The position numbers and the translations under genes were made by a program. The notes under the pieces were generated by a model. It saw only the letters and a program-made list of their open reading frames with translations. It did not search any database and had not been told where the DNA came from. A DNA stretch of 7,567 nt from assembly GCA_012838395.1 (NCBI GenBank), contig DUPI01000030.1, positions 1 to 7,567 of the forward strand, given 5' to 3'. This document shows positions 1-6,600 of this stretch, piece after piece (positions within the stretch are counted from its first letter, which is position 1; each line of letters begins with the position of its first letter). Source of the DNA: Mollicutes bacterium (GTDB lineage: Bacteria; Bacillota_I; Bacilli_A; RF39; UBA660).

Positions 1-152
1 GCTTTTATTATTCCATATACTGAATTTTTAAATGATCCTTTCCTTGCATCTTCTATAACATTAATAACAAATGGTACTGCTATGATAGCTACTATTGCTA
101 ATATTACTATAACAGCTAATAATTCTATTAATGTGAAACCTTGTCTTTTCAT
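1..152 (-). CDS. type IV prepilin-like protein, N-terminal part (runs off the left edge)
   Basis: The visible 50 codons start with a class III prepilin signal: MKRQG, then FTLIELL and a long hydrophobic helix (AVIVILAIVAIIAVPFVI). Prepilin peptidase would be expected to cut between Gly5 and Phe6, leaving the conserved Glu at mature position 5. The helix anchors the subunit in the membrane before assembly and forms the filament core afterwards. Residues after the helix (EDARKGSFKNSVYGIIKA) look like the usual start of the pilin globular domain. The ATG at 152 has a GGAGGT ribosome site 6 nt upstream and its own consensus promoter. The gene is cut by the window edge, so it cannot be told whether this is a ComGC-like competence pseudopilin, a true pilin or another prepilin-tagged surface protein. 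The prepilin signal itself is clear. Confidence 0.88.
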   Translation of the reverse strand, partial: MKRQGFTLIELLAVIVILAIVAIIAVPFVINVIEDARKGSFKNSVYGIIK

Positions 153-185
153 TATATTACCTCCAGCAGCGTTAACCTCAGCTTA

Positions 186-214
186 ATTTTACCATTTTAA
201 TTTATTTGGGTCAA
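186..214 (-). promoter_or_regulatory. sigma-A promoter of the prepilin gene
   Basis: On the minus strand TTGACC (214-209) and TAAAAT (191-186) are separated by exactly 17 bp and lie about 35 nt upstream of the prepilin ATG. The promoter sits just downstream of the clpB terminator, so the prepilin gene should be expressed independently of clpB. Confidence 0.7.
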
Positions 215-228
215 TTCGTTTGGCGCTT

Positions 229-266
229 AAAAATAAAAACTGATAATTTTTTTATTATCAGTTTTT
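229..266 (-). terminator. Rho-independent terminator after clpB
   Basis: A perfect 13-bp inverted repeat (266-254 with 247-235) closes a 6-nt loop. On the minus strand the stem ends in TTTTT and is followed by ATTTTT. It lies 14 nt past the clpB stop codon and upstream of the prepilin promoter, so it insulates the two genes. Confidence 0.88.
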
Positions 267-280
267 GTTTGATTAAGTAA

Positions 281-2401
281 CTAATTATTTTCCATAATAA
301 TTAAGTTATTATTTTCTATATCAATAGTAATTGCAGTGTTAGGTTGAATGTTTTCTTTTAAAATATTATTAGAAATTAAAGTTTCTACATGACGACTAAC
401 AAAACGTTTAATTGGACGAGCACCATAAATTTTATCAAATGAATTATTTACAATAAAATCTTTGGCTCCTTTTGTTAAATTAATTGTAATATTTAAATCT
501 TTTAATCGGCCTTCAATATTATGTATTATTTTATCTAAGATAAAATAAATATTTTCTTTAGTTAATGATTTAAAAATAATAATCTCATCTATTCTATTTA
601 TAAATTCTGGTCTGAAAGTTTTATTTAATTCTTTATTAATTAATTCTTCAGAATTCTCAACATCTTCTAAAATGTGTTCACTACCTAAATTAGAAGTCAT
701 AATAATAATGGTGTTTTTAAAATCAACTGTTCTTCCTTGAGAATCAGTAATATGACCATCATCTAATATTTGTAATAATATATTAAATACGTCACGATGA
801 GCCTTTTCAATTTCATCAAATAAAACAATACTATAAGGATTTCTTCTAATTGCTTCTGTTAATTGTCCACCTTCATCATAACCAACATATCCAGGGGGTG
901 AGCCAATTAATCTTGAGACTGAAAAACTTTCCATATATTCGCTCATATCAATTCGAACCATATGTTTTTCATCATCGAAAAGTTCATGGGCCAAAGTTTT
1001 GGCAACTTCTGTTTTTCCAACGCCAGTAGGTCCTAGGAAAATAAATGAACCAATTGGGCGATTAGGATCTTTTATTCCAGTTCTAGCTCTTATTATTGCA
1101 TCTGTTACTAATTTAATCGCTTGATCTTGACCAATAACCCGTGTTTTCATACTATTATTTAGATTAAGTAATCTTTCACGTTCTCCGCTAACTAATTTTG
1201 TGATTGGAATGTTGGTCCATTTTGAAATTATTTCAGCAATATTCTCTTCATCCACTGTATCACTTAAAATATGGGATTCATCTTGTTTATACAAATTTTT
1301 AAGATCTGCTTCTAATTTAGGTATTACCCCATGCCTAAGTCTTGCTGCCATTTCTAAATCATAACGATTTTCTGCTTGTTCCAAGTTAAACTTTGAACTT
1401 TCTATTTCTTCTTTCTTTTTATTTATTTGTTCATTAATTGATTTTTCTTGTTCCCAAGCTAGTCTTAGGTCTGTTTCGTCCTTTTTTAAGATAGCAATTT
1501 TATCTTTTAATTCTAGCACCCTTTTGCGACTTATTTCATCAGTTTCCTTTTTCAAAGCTTCTCTTTCAATTTCAAGTTGCATAATTTCACGTGTTAAATT
1601 ATCTAACTCAACTGGCACGGAATTCATTTGTACTTTAATAGTTGCACAAGCTTCATCAATCAAATCAATAGCTTTATCAGGTAAAAAACGATCTGTTATA
1701 TATCGATTAGATAAAGTTGCTGCTGTCACTAATGCTTTATCTGAAATATTAACACCGTGGTAAACTTCAAAACGTTCTTTTAATCCCCTTAAAATAGTAA
1801 TTGTATCTAAAACATCCGGTTCACTAATCAAAACTTTTTGAAATCTTCGTTCAAGAGCACCATCCTTTTCAATATATTTGCGGTACTCATTTAAAGTTGT
1901 GGCACCAATACAATGAATCTCACCACGAGCTAGCATTGGTTTTAACATATTACCAGCATCCATAGCACCTTCAACTGCTCCGGCTCCCACAATCATGTGA
2001 ATTTCATCAATAAACATTATGATTTCACCATCAGAATCTTTAATTTTTTTCAAAACAGCCTTTAGTCGTTCTTCAAATTCCCCACGATACTTAGCGCCAG
2101 CTACTAATGCCCCTATATCTAATTCCCAAATAATTTTATTTTTTAAAGTGTCCGGAACATCCCCCTTAACGATTCTAGAAGCTAGTCCTTCCACAATTGC
2201 TGTTTTTCCAACTCCTGGCTCCCCTATTAAAACAGGATTATTTTTCGTTTTACGAGATAAAATTCTAGTGATACTACGGATTTCTTCATCACGGCCAATA
2301 ACAGGATCAACCTTACCATCAACCACACTTTTAACAATATCACGGCCATACTTTTCTAATACGTTTTCTAAATTTTCTTGATATGGTGTTCCATTATTCA
2401 T
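281..2401 (-). CDS. clpB: ATP-dependent chaperone ClpB, form without the N-terminal domain
   Basis: This is a Hsp100/ClpB disaggregase of 706 aa that, in the family, pulls aggregated proteins through a hexameric ring together with DnaK. NBD1 shows Walker A GEPGVGKT (60-67), pore loop KYRG (104-107), Walker B with D132/E133 and the arginine-finger region ALERRF (182-187). The coiled-coil M-domain (about 262-375) includes the ClpB-typical AARLRHGVIPKLE stretch, which separates it from ClpC, ClpE and ClpA. NBD2 shows GPTGVGKT (457-464), pore loop GYVG (504-507), Walker B D529/E530, FRPEFINRID (596-605) and sensor-2 GARPIKR (660-666). No ClpP-docking loop was seen. Family members are usually about 860 aa. 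Here translation starts in the linker before NBD1, so the roughly 145-residue N-domain is absent. The start is fixed by GAGGAGG six to seven nt upstream and by the promoter/CIRCE immediately before it. The stop codon is TAG. Confidence 0.96.
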   Translation of the reverse strand: MNNGTPYQENLENVLEKYGRDIVKSVVDGKVDPVIGRDEEIRSITRILSRKTKNNPVLIGEPGVGKTAIVEGLASRIVKGDVPDTLKNKIIWELDIGALVAGAKYRGEFEERLKAVLKKIKDSDGEIIMFIDEIHMIVGAGAVEGAMDAGNMLKPMLARGEIHCIGATTLNEYRKYIEKDGALERRFQKVLISEPDVLDTITILRGLKERFEVYHGVNISDKALVTAATLSNRYITDRFLPDKAIDLIDEACATIKVQMNSVPVELDNLTREIMQLEIEREALKKETDEISRKRVLELKDKIAILKKDETDLRLAWEQEKSINEQINKKKEEIESSKFNLEQAENRYDLEMAARLRHGVIPKLEADLKNLYKQDESHILSDTVDEENIAEIISKWTNIPITKLVSGERERLLNLNNSMKTRVIGQDQAIKLVTDAIIRARTGIKDPNRPIGSFIFLGPTGVGKTEVAKTLAHELFDDEKHMVRIDMSEYMESFSVSRLIGSPPGYVGYDEGGQLTEAIRRNPYSIVLFDEIEKAHRDVFNILLQILDDGHITDSQGRTVDFKNTIIIMTSNLGSEHILEDVENSEELINKELNKTFRPEFINRIDEIIIFKSLTKENIYFILDKIIHNIEGRLKDLNITINLTKGAKDFIVNNSFDKIYGARPIKRFVSRHVETLISNNILKENIQPNTAITIDIENNNLIIMENN

Positions 2402-2439
2402 TCTACCCCTCCTCTATATATTATAACCATATTATTAAT

Positions 2440-2468
2440 ATTTTAACACAAAAACTAGCACTCGTCAA
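2440..2468 (-). promoter_or_regulatory. sigma-A promoter of clpB
   Basis: On the minus strand TTGACG (2468-2463) and TAAAAT (2445-2440) are exactly 17 bp apart. The -35 box begins inside the CIRCE spacer and its last base is the first base of the downstream CIRCE arm, so a repressor bound at CIRCE would block RNA polymerase directly. Confidence 0.82.
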
Positions 2469-2481
2469 TAATGAGTGCCAG
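2455..2481 (-). promoter_or_regulatory. CIRCE operator (HrcA binding site) of clpB
   Basis: CTAGCACTC, nine bases, then GAGTGCCAG matches the CIRCE consensus TTAGCACTC-N9-GAGTGCTAA, with one mismatch between its two arms. CIRCE is the known target of the heat-shock repressor HrcA, so clpB is predicted to be induced by heat or misfolded protein that ties up GroEL. One end of the operator touches the stop codon of the upstream HD gene with no base between. Confidence 0.92.
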
Positions 2482-3957
2482 TTATCTGCTTTTGGTTTTT
2501 ATTTTTTCATAAGAAAATAAATACCCTTTATCTGTTTGACTTTTATTATATTCAAATCCAAGTTTTTGTAATTCATGAGAAACAATATCATCAATTGTTA
2601 TAATCTCATCTTTGTTTTTACCTAATTCATATTGATATTTTTGATATATCCAGTCTTGAATAATATTATTAATTTTAATTCTATAACCTTCTAACTCGGC
2701 AACTACTTGTTTATTAACCTTATTTTTTTGAATTTGATCTAAAATAAAATAATCTTCAAGTGTTTTTTTGTACATACTTAATAATTTATTCATTTCACTT
2801 AAATCAGGATTTATAACATCTGATATATTATTAATATAATGATTAATACGATCCTTTAAAATAGAAAACGATAATGAATTGTATATATAGAGTCCTTCCC
2901 TCACATCTTTATTACAAACTTTATTAGAAAGAAAAATGTGATTTATTTGATCAGAGTCAATTCGTGAATAAACGTATTTTTCATCATCGTGCAAGCTTTT
3001 ATTATAAGGAATGCCATGTTCAATACAATAACTTTGAGTGTTTTTCTCATCACTGCTATATAATTTATCAACCTCGCAAACAAAACTAATTCCATTCATA
3101 ACGAAAGTCGGAAAAGCAGTACCACCTTTATTGATAAGTCTACCATCAACCACAGATACATAGTCGTCTAAATTTCCACCTTCAAAATTAGACACACCTT
3201 CGATATCAAGTTTTTGCATTTCTTTTTTAGATAAAATTCCGTGTTCAAGAACACTAGCTAGTTTAAAAAAATCAAAACCAATACTGTGAAAACATTGAAA
3301 CCTTCCAACTTCAGGTCTTTTTATATTGTTAACATTTGTTTTTATGTTCTGTTTATATATATTGTTTATTTCTTCAGATAATTTTATTAAACCTTTTGAA
3401 ACATCAATTCTTAAAAAACGTTCATCTAAATATGAATCAGAATAATCAAAAAAACGTTTTCTATCTAAAGCATCTGCATCTTTTAATATATCGTATAATT
3501 TGTAGTAGCGCTCCACATCAGTTATTTCATAATCATCTATAAAACGATCACGACGCTCATCACTAACTGAATGACCATCCATAATAGCTTTTAAAATATT
3601 TAAATTTTCAATATCTTTATATATAGGGTGTTTTACAACAGTATCTATTCTATTAGCAGAACAATAACCATGAAGTGAATCTTCATAATCATTTATTCTT
3701 CCTATATCATGATAAAGTGCAGCATCAGTAATAATTTGATGATCGATTTCATCTAATCTTTCATGTTTAGCAATTAGATAACTGAACAAAAAAACTTTCT
3801 CAGAATGATAAAGACCATGAATTTTACTATTATAAAGAGCATTTCTTTTTATAGTGGATAAAACCTCTTCTATTGTTTTCTTATCTTGGTTTGTTAAGTT
3901 AACATGTTTTTCAATAATATTATCGGCATTTACGATTTCTTTCATAGTTGGCGACAT
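2482..3957 (-). CDS. HD-domain phosphohydrolase with uncharacterised C-terminal region
   Basis: This 491-aa protein has an HD metal-dependent phosphohydrolase domain in its first ~200 residues. Metal-ligand motifs are HSEKV (H51), AALYHDIGR (H83-D84), MDGHS (H129) and LKDADALD (D162). HD domains hydrolyse phosphoester bonds, often in nucleotides, but the substrate is not readable here. A second region, about 220-350, starts FHSIGFDFFKLASVLEHGIL and later has DYVSVV and EKYVYSRIDSDQINHIF. It loosely recalls ADP-ribosyltransferase-like folds, which is a weak inference. The final ~110 residues are helical and charged. No signal peptide or membrane segment is seen, so it is probably cytoplasmic. 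The start at 3957 is chosen because AAGGAAGTGA, one mismatch from an ideal Shine-Dalgarno, lies just upstream; ATG at 3945 has no such site. It overlaps the end of the LRR gene by 38 nt, implying translational coupling. Confidence 0.8.
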   Translation of the reverse strand: MSPTMKEIVNADNIIEKHVNLTNQDKKTIEEVLSTIKRNALYNSKIHGLYHSEKVFLFSYLIAKHERLDEIDHQIITDAALYHDIGRINDYEDSLHGYCSANRIDTVVKHPIYKDIENLNILKAIMDGHSVSDERRDRFIDDYEITDVERYYKLYDILKDADALDRKRFFDYSDSYLDERFLRIDVSKGLIKLSEEINNIYKQNIKTNVNNIKRPEVGRFQCFHSIGFDFFKLASVLEHGILSKKEMQKLDIEGVSNFEGGNLDDYVSVVDGRLINKGGTAFPTFVMNGISFVCEVDKLYSSDEKNTQSYCIEHGIPYNKSLHDDEKYVYSRIDSDQINHIFLSNKVCNKDVREGLYIYNSLSFSILKDRINHYINNISDVINPDLSEMNKLLSMYKKTLEDYFILDQIQKNKVNKQVVAELEGYRIKINNIIQDWIYQKYQYELGKNKDEIITIDDIVSHELQKLGFEYNKSQTDKGYLFSYEKIKTKSR

Positions 3958-5149
3958 CGAGATTCACTTCCTTATTCTTATATAATTCAAACGGATTTAA
4001 AACATGAGTTTTAATTATTTCATCATAGGTTTTCATAAAATATTTTAATTCACCAGGTTTTTCCCAAGTTGGTTCACAATAATACCAATCCCCGTTAAAT
4101 TCCACACTTGTAAGAGCATGATTATACGAAGCAACATTGGGGTTGTTTTTATCTGTGGCGTAAACACTGGCAGTTTGAATATTTAAAATACCAAGCATAA
4201 AATTCATTAAGTTGACATATCCTTCACAGTTTGATTTTCTTAAAATACCAGCATTGTAGCTACTATGTAACATTGAAAAATTATTTTTTATAAAAGGTGG
4301 GATATCCTTATAATTATACTTTAATTCCAAATATTGTTTATTTCTTGCAATAATACCCTCTTGATCAAAAGTAATATTATTTGTTACATACTGATAAACA
4401 TGTTTTATTTTATCATAATTAGATAAACCGCGAAGTTGCTTTTCTTTAATAATATCAAGACATTTTTGATATAATTTATCAACTTTATCTATAGATAAAA
4501 GTGCGAAATCAGCAAAACCTGTTTTTTCGGCAAAATGGATCTTAGTGAAGCCCAATTTATATAAATCTGCTAGTGCCTTGGAATTTTTAGAGGATCCTTT
4601 AACAATACTGTCATACATATTAATATCTAAAATATTAATTTTAGTTTTGTATGTATTAACAAGATAATCATGAATATTTAAAGAATTTTTTATATTAGTT
4701 CCATAAATAATCACTTTTTTTAATTTTTTTAATTTATCAAGGTTTTTAACATTTGATAAATTAGGATTGTTTATTAAATATATTTTTTTTAAGTTAGGTA
4801 AGTTTCCTAAATCTAGTTTCTTAATATTAATATCATTGATTATTTCTAACTCTTCTAAATTAGGAAGTTTTTCTATTTTAGAAAAATCAGTAATATGATT
4901 AATTAAAGTGCTGTTTTCCAATTCTATATATGTGGCAAAATTATTATAATTTTCGCTTTTAATAGCAAGTTTTTTTAAATTTGGTAATTTATCAAGATCT
5001 TCCAAATTATCAAGATTGGTTAATTCTAATTCTGTTATTTGATTTAATTCATCTTCAGAAAAAAGAGTAAAATCTTGATGTTGTTTTTCTATATTATGCT
5101 TTTTTAAAAAGTCTCGAAGAACAATAGCTAATGAATAATTGATATTCAT
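3920..5149 (-). CDS. leucine-rich-repeat protein with C-terminal transglutaminase-like domain
   Basis: This 409-aa protein has two parts. Residues about 36-150 hold degenerate leucine-rich repeats with recurring LPNLKKL / LPNLEELEI / LPNLKKIYL units, a scaffold that usually binds another protein. Residues about 241-370 look like a transglutaminase-like cysteine hydrolase. They open with a KIKHVYQYVTNNITFD helix, followed by nucleophile motif NCEGYV (C308), YNHALTSVE (H344) and WYYCEPTW. The usual third catalytic residue in this last motif is Asp (DPTW), but here it is Glu359. Such domains act as peptidases, amidases or crosslinkers; the substrate is unknown. There is no signal peptide or anchor, so it is probably intracellular. 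The ATG is preceded by GAGAGGGGGG 5 nt upstream. It begins 31 nt after the HAD gene and overlaps the HD gene, so all three are likely co-transcribed. Domain assignment is firm, function is not. Confidence 0.82.
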   Translation of the reverse strand: MNINYSLAIVLRDFLKKHNIEKQHQDFTLFSEDELNQITELELTNLDNLEDLDKLPNLKKLAIKSENYNNFATYIELENSTLINHITDFSKIEKLPNLEELEIINDINIKKLDLGNLPNLKKIYLINNPNLSNVKNLDKLKKLKKVIIYGTNIKNSLNIHDYLVNTYKTKINILDINMYDSIVKGSSKNSKALADLYKLGFTKIHFAEKTGFADFALLSIDKVDKLYQKCLDIIKEKQLRGLSNYDKIKHVYQYVTNNITFDQEGIIARNKQYLELKYNYKDIPPFIKNNFSMLHSSYNAGILRKSNCEGYVNLMNFMLGILNIQTASVYATDKNNPNVASYNHALTSVEFNGDWYYCEPTWEKPGELKYFMKTYDEIIKTHVLNPFELYKNKEVNLDVANYERNRKCR

Positions 5150-5180
5150 ATTATCCCCCCTCTCATAATATTTTTACCAC

Positions 5181-5690
5181 TTATTGTATTGTATCAGAAA
5201 ACATATCAATTATTTGATCTAAGCGATCGACAACTAAATATCCTTTACCGTTTAATTTAGTAGAAAAACGAACTGCAATTCCGTGTTCTGATTCCCACTC
5301 TCTTAAATTACCGGCATAGTCATCTACTAAAATTGAACCTTCCGTTTGAACCATTTTTGTTTTTGAAATTACCTTTGGTACAGGAATAACCGTTATATCT
5401 TTAAAATACTTTCGAATAAAGTGAACCTTTTCAACAGCTTCATTTAATGAATTAACATGAGTTAAAATTGATACATCAAACAATTTCGTATCTAATATTT
5501 TTTGTATACAAGTTAAACTATCGTTAATTTCTGGTGTAACCGATAATATATGTTTCCAATCTAGATTTGAATAAAAATTTCTAACTGACAGAACATCTTT
5601 AGTATCGATATTTTCCTCTTTCATAATTTCTTTAGTAACATTTATTGTATCTAAAATAACCCCATCAAAATCAATATACAAATTAATCAC
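5181..5690 (-). CDS. small HAD-superfamily hydrolase, possibly 5'-nucleotidase-like
   Basis: The 169-aa product has the four HAD motifs. Motif I is DFDGV with nucleophile D7 and acid/base D9, motif II is SILTHVN (T77), a basic motif III lies in PKVISKTK, and motif IV is ILVDDYAGNLREW (D123/D124). HAD enzymes of this type remove phosphate from small molecules through an aspartyl-phosphate. The short cap between motifs I and II and the overall size resemble 5'(3')-deoxyribonucleotidase-like members, but the substrate cannot be read. I start at GTG 5690 rather than the in-frame GTG at 5699, because AAGAGGTG, the only good ribosome site, covers 5699 and sits 6 nt before 5690. It is the first gene of the HAD / LRR-transglutaminase / HD cluster. 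The stop codon is TAA. Confidence 0.82.
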   Translation of the reverse strand: MINLYIDFDGVILDTINVTKEIMKEENIDTKDVLSVRNFYSNLDWKHILSVTPEINDSLTCIQKILDTKLFDVSILTHVNSLNEAVEKVHFIRKYFKDITVIPVPKVISKTKMVQTEGSILVDDYAGNLREWESEHGIAVRFSTKLNGKGYLVVDRLDQIIDMFSDTIQ

Positions 5691-5696
5691 ATGCAG

Positions 5697-5704
5697 CACC
5701 TCTT
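5697..5704 (-). promoter_or_regulatory. ribosome binding site deciding the HAD gene start
   Basis: AAGAGGTG lies on the minus strand 6 nt before GTG 5690. It includes the upstream in-frame GTG at 5699, which therefore cannot use it as a ribosome site. Confidence 0.65.
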
Positions 5705-5711
5705 AGGATAT

Positions 5712-5740
5712 ATTATAACACGTACAATGTTGATTAGTAA
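5712..5740 (-). promoter_or_regulatory. extended -10 promoter of the HAD/LRR/HD cluster
   Basis: TGTTATAAT (5720-5712) is a perfect extended -10 element. The -35 position at 17 bp spacing holds only TTACTA (5740-5735), a poor match, which is normal for TGn promoters. It lies after the rplT terminator and about 22 nt before the HAD start, so it is the likely promoter for all three genes. Confidence 0.6.
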
Positions 5741-5748
5741 ATTAATCA
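5731..5748. repeat. short inverted repeat overlapping the cluster promoter
   Basis: TGATTA, six bases, TAATCA forms a perfect 6-bp dyad that covers the -35 region of the HAD promoter. This position would suit an operator, but such short AT-rich dyads arise often by chance in this composition. Confidence 0.3.
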
Positions 5749-5809
5749 AACAAAATATTATTTAGTTTACTATGTAATTATGTCCGTTTTTTCGAAATTG
5801 TTTCTATTA

Positions 5810-5840
5810 AAACAAAAAAATAATCATTTATGATTATTTT
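5810..5840 (-). terminator. Rho-independent terminator of infC-rpmI-rplT
   Basis: A perfect 10-bp AT-rich stem (5840-5831 with 5826-5817) closes a 4-nt loop and is followed on the minus strand by TTTGTTTT. The stem overlaps the rplT stop codon at 5836-5834, so the hairpin begins within the last codons of the gene. Confidence 0.75.
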
Positions 5841-6382
5841 AATGCATCTATTAATTCAGCTTTTTTCATTGTTGAATATCCAGTAATCGCTTTTTCTTTA
5901 GCTAATTCACGTAATTTGACAACAGTTAACTCAGATAAATCAGTTGTTGTTTCCTTTTTAGCTTCTTGTGTTTTTTTAGGTTCTTCAGCCTTTTTTACTT
6001 CAACCTTTTTAGCTTCTAAAACTTTACCTTCAAGAGCATCCTTTGCTACTTTAACTAAATTTGTGAAATGTTCTGGATTGTCGATTGCAATTTCGGATAA
6101 CATCTTACGATTTATTGTGATTCCAGCTTTGTTTAACCCATTAATAAATTTTGAATAACTGATGTTGTTTTCACGACATGCAGCATTAATTCGAGTAATC
6201 CATAACTTTCTAAAATCTCTTTTCTTTTGTCTTCTATCTCTATATGCATAACTTAATGAATGCATTACTTGTTCCTTAGCTGTACGATATAAACGATGTT
6301 TGCTTCCAAAATAACCTTTGGCTAATTTTAATACTTTTTTGCGACGAGCACGATGAATCGTACCATTTTTAACTCTTGGCAT
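5834..6382 (-). CDS. rplT: 50S ribosomal protein L20 with a C-terminal Rho_N/SAP-like extension
   Basis: Residues 1 to about 117 are a normal L20. They include the basic N-terminal tail MPRVKNGTIHRARRKKVLKL, FRKLWITRINAACR and a C-terminal part with FINGLNKAGITINRKMLSEIA. L20 binds 23S rRNA early in 50S assembly and, in Firmicutes, represses its own operon through the leader. The protein is 182 aa against about 117-120 for most L20. The extra ~65 residues are a Lys/Glu/Ala-rich linker (about 118-146) and then a compact module, LSELTVVKLRELAKEKAI..YSTMKKAELIDALK, which resembles the Rho_N / SAP helix-extended-loop-helix nucleic-acid-binding fold. The ATG at 6382 has AGGAGG 7 nt upstream and follows rpmI by 13 nt. 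Identity as L20 is certain; the tail's fold is judged by eye. Confidence 0.97.
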   Translation of the reverse strand: MPRVKNGTIHRARRKKVLKLAKGYFGSKHRLYRTAKEQVMHSLSYAYRDRRQKKRDFRKLWITRINAACRENNISYSKFINGLNKAGITINRKMLSEIAIDNPEHFTNLVKVAKDALEGKVLEAKKVEVKKAEEPKKTQEAKKETTTDLSELTVVKLRELAKEKAITGYSTMKKAELIDALK

Positions 6383-6395
6383 AATCTTCCTCCTT

Positions 6396-6587
6396 TTACT
6401 TAATTAAATCCTTAACTCTTTTGTAATCAGCTTCACTTATTAATGATCCTTTTCGAACATTACGATTATGAGCTGCATTCTTTTTTCCAGTATTATGTCT
6501 TCCACCAGCTTTACCTATCTTTACTGTTCCACCTGGTCTTACTTTTACTACTTTTGATAGACCCTTATGTGTTTTCATTTTTGGCAT
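6396..6587 (-). CDS. rpmI: 50S ribosomal protein L35
   Basis: The 63-aa, very basic protein starts MPKMKTHKGLSKVVKV and contains GKAGGRHNTGKKNAAHNRN, the standard L35 pattern and length. L35 is a late-assembling 50S protein. It lies 13 nt after infC and 13 nt before rplT in the classic infC-rpmI-rplT order. Its ribosome site and start context (AGGAGGAAGATTATGCCA) are identical to those of rplT, suggesting matched translation rates. Expression is expected to follow the L20-controlled leader upstream of infC. Confidence 0.97.
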   Translation of the reverse strand: MPKMKTHKGLSKVVKVRPGGTVKIGKAGGRHNTGKKNAAHNRNVRKGSLISEADYKRVKDLIK

Positions 6588-6600
6588 AATCTTCCTCCTA

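Noticed and set aside
1524..2381. Plus-strand open frames opposite clpB (1524-1763, 2019-2381)
   Set aside because: They are antisense to strongly conserved AAA+ coding sequence, have no family resemblance, and are explained as shadows of clpB.
2420..2425. A second TATAAT between the clpB promoter and start
   Set aside because: Transcription would start at about the ribosome site, leaving no usable leader, and the upstream TTGACG-17-TAAAAT is better and CIRCE-linked.
3336..3542. Plus-strand open frame inside the HD gene
   Set aside because: Antisense to the HD metal-site region, with no recognisable motif.
5690..5699. GTG at 5699 as the HAD gene start
   Set aside because: It lies within the AAGAGGTG ribosome site and has no other site upstream; GTG 5690 is correctly spaced.
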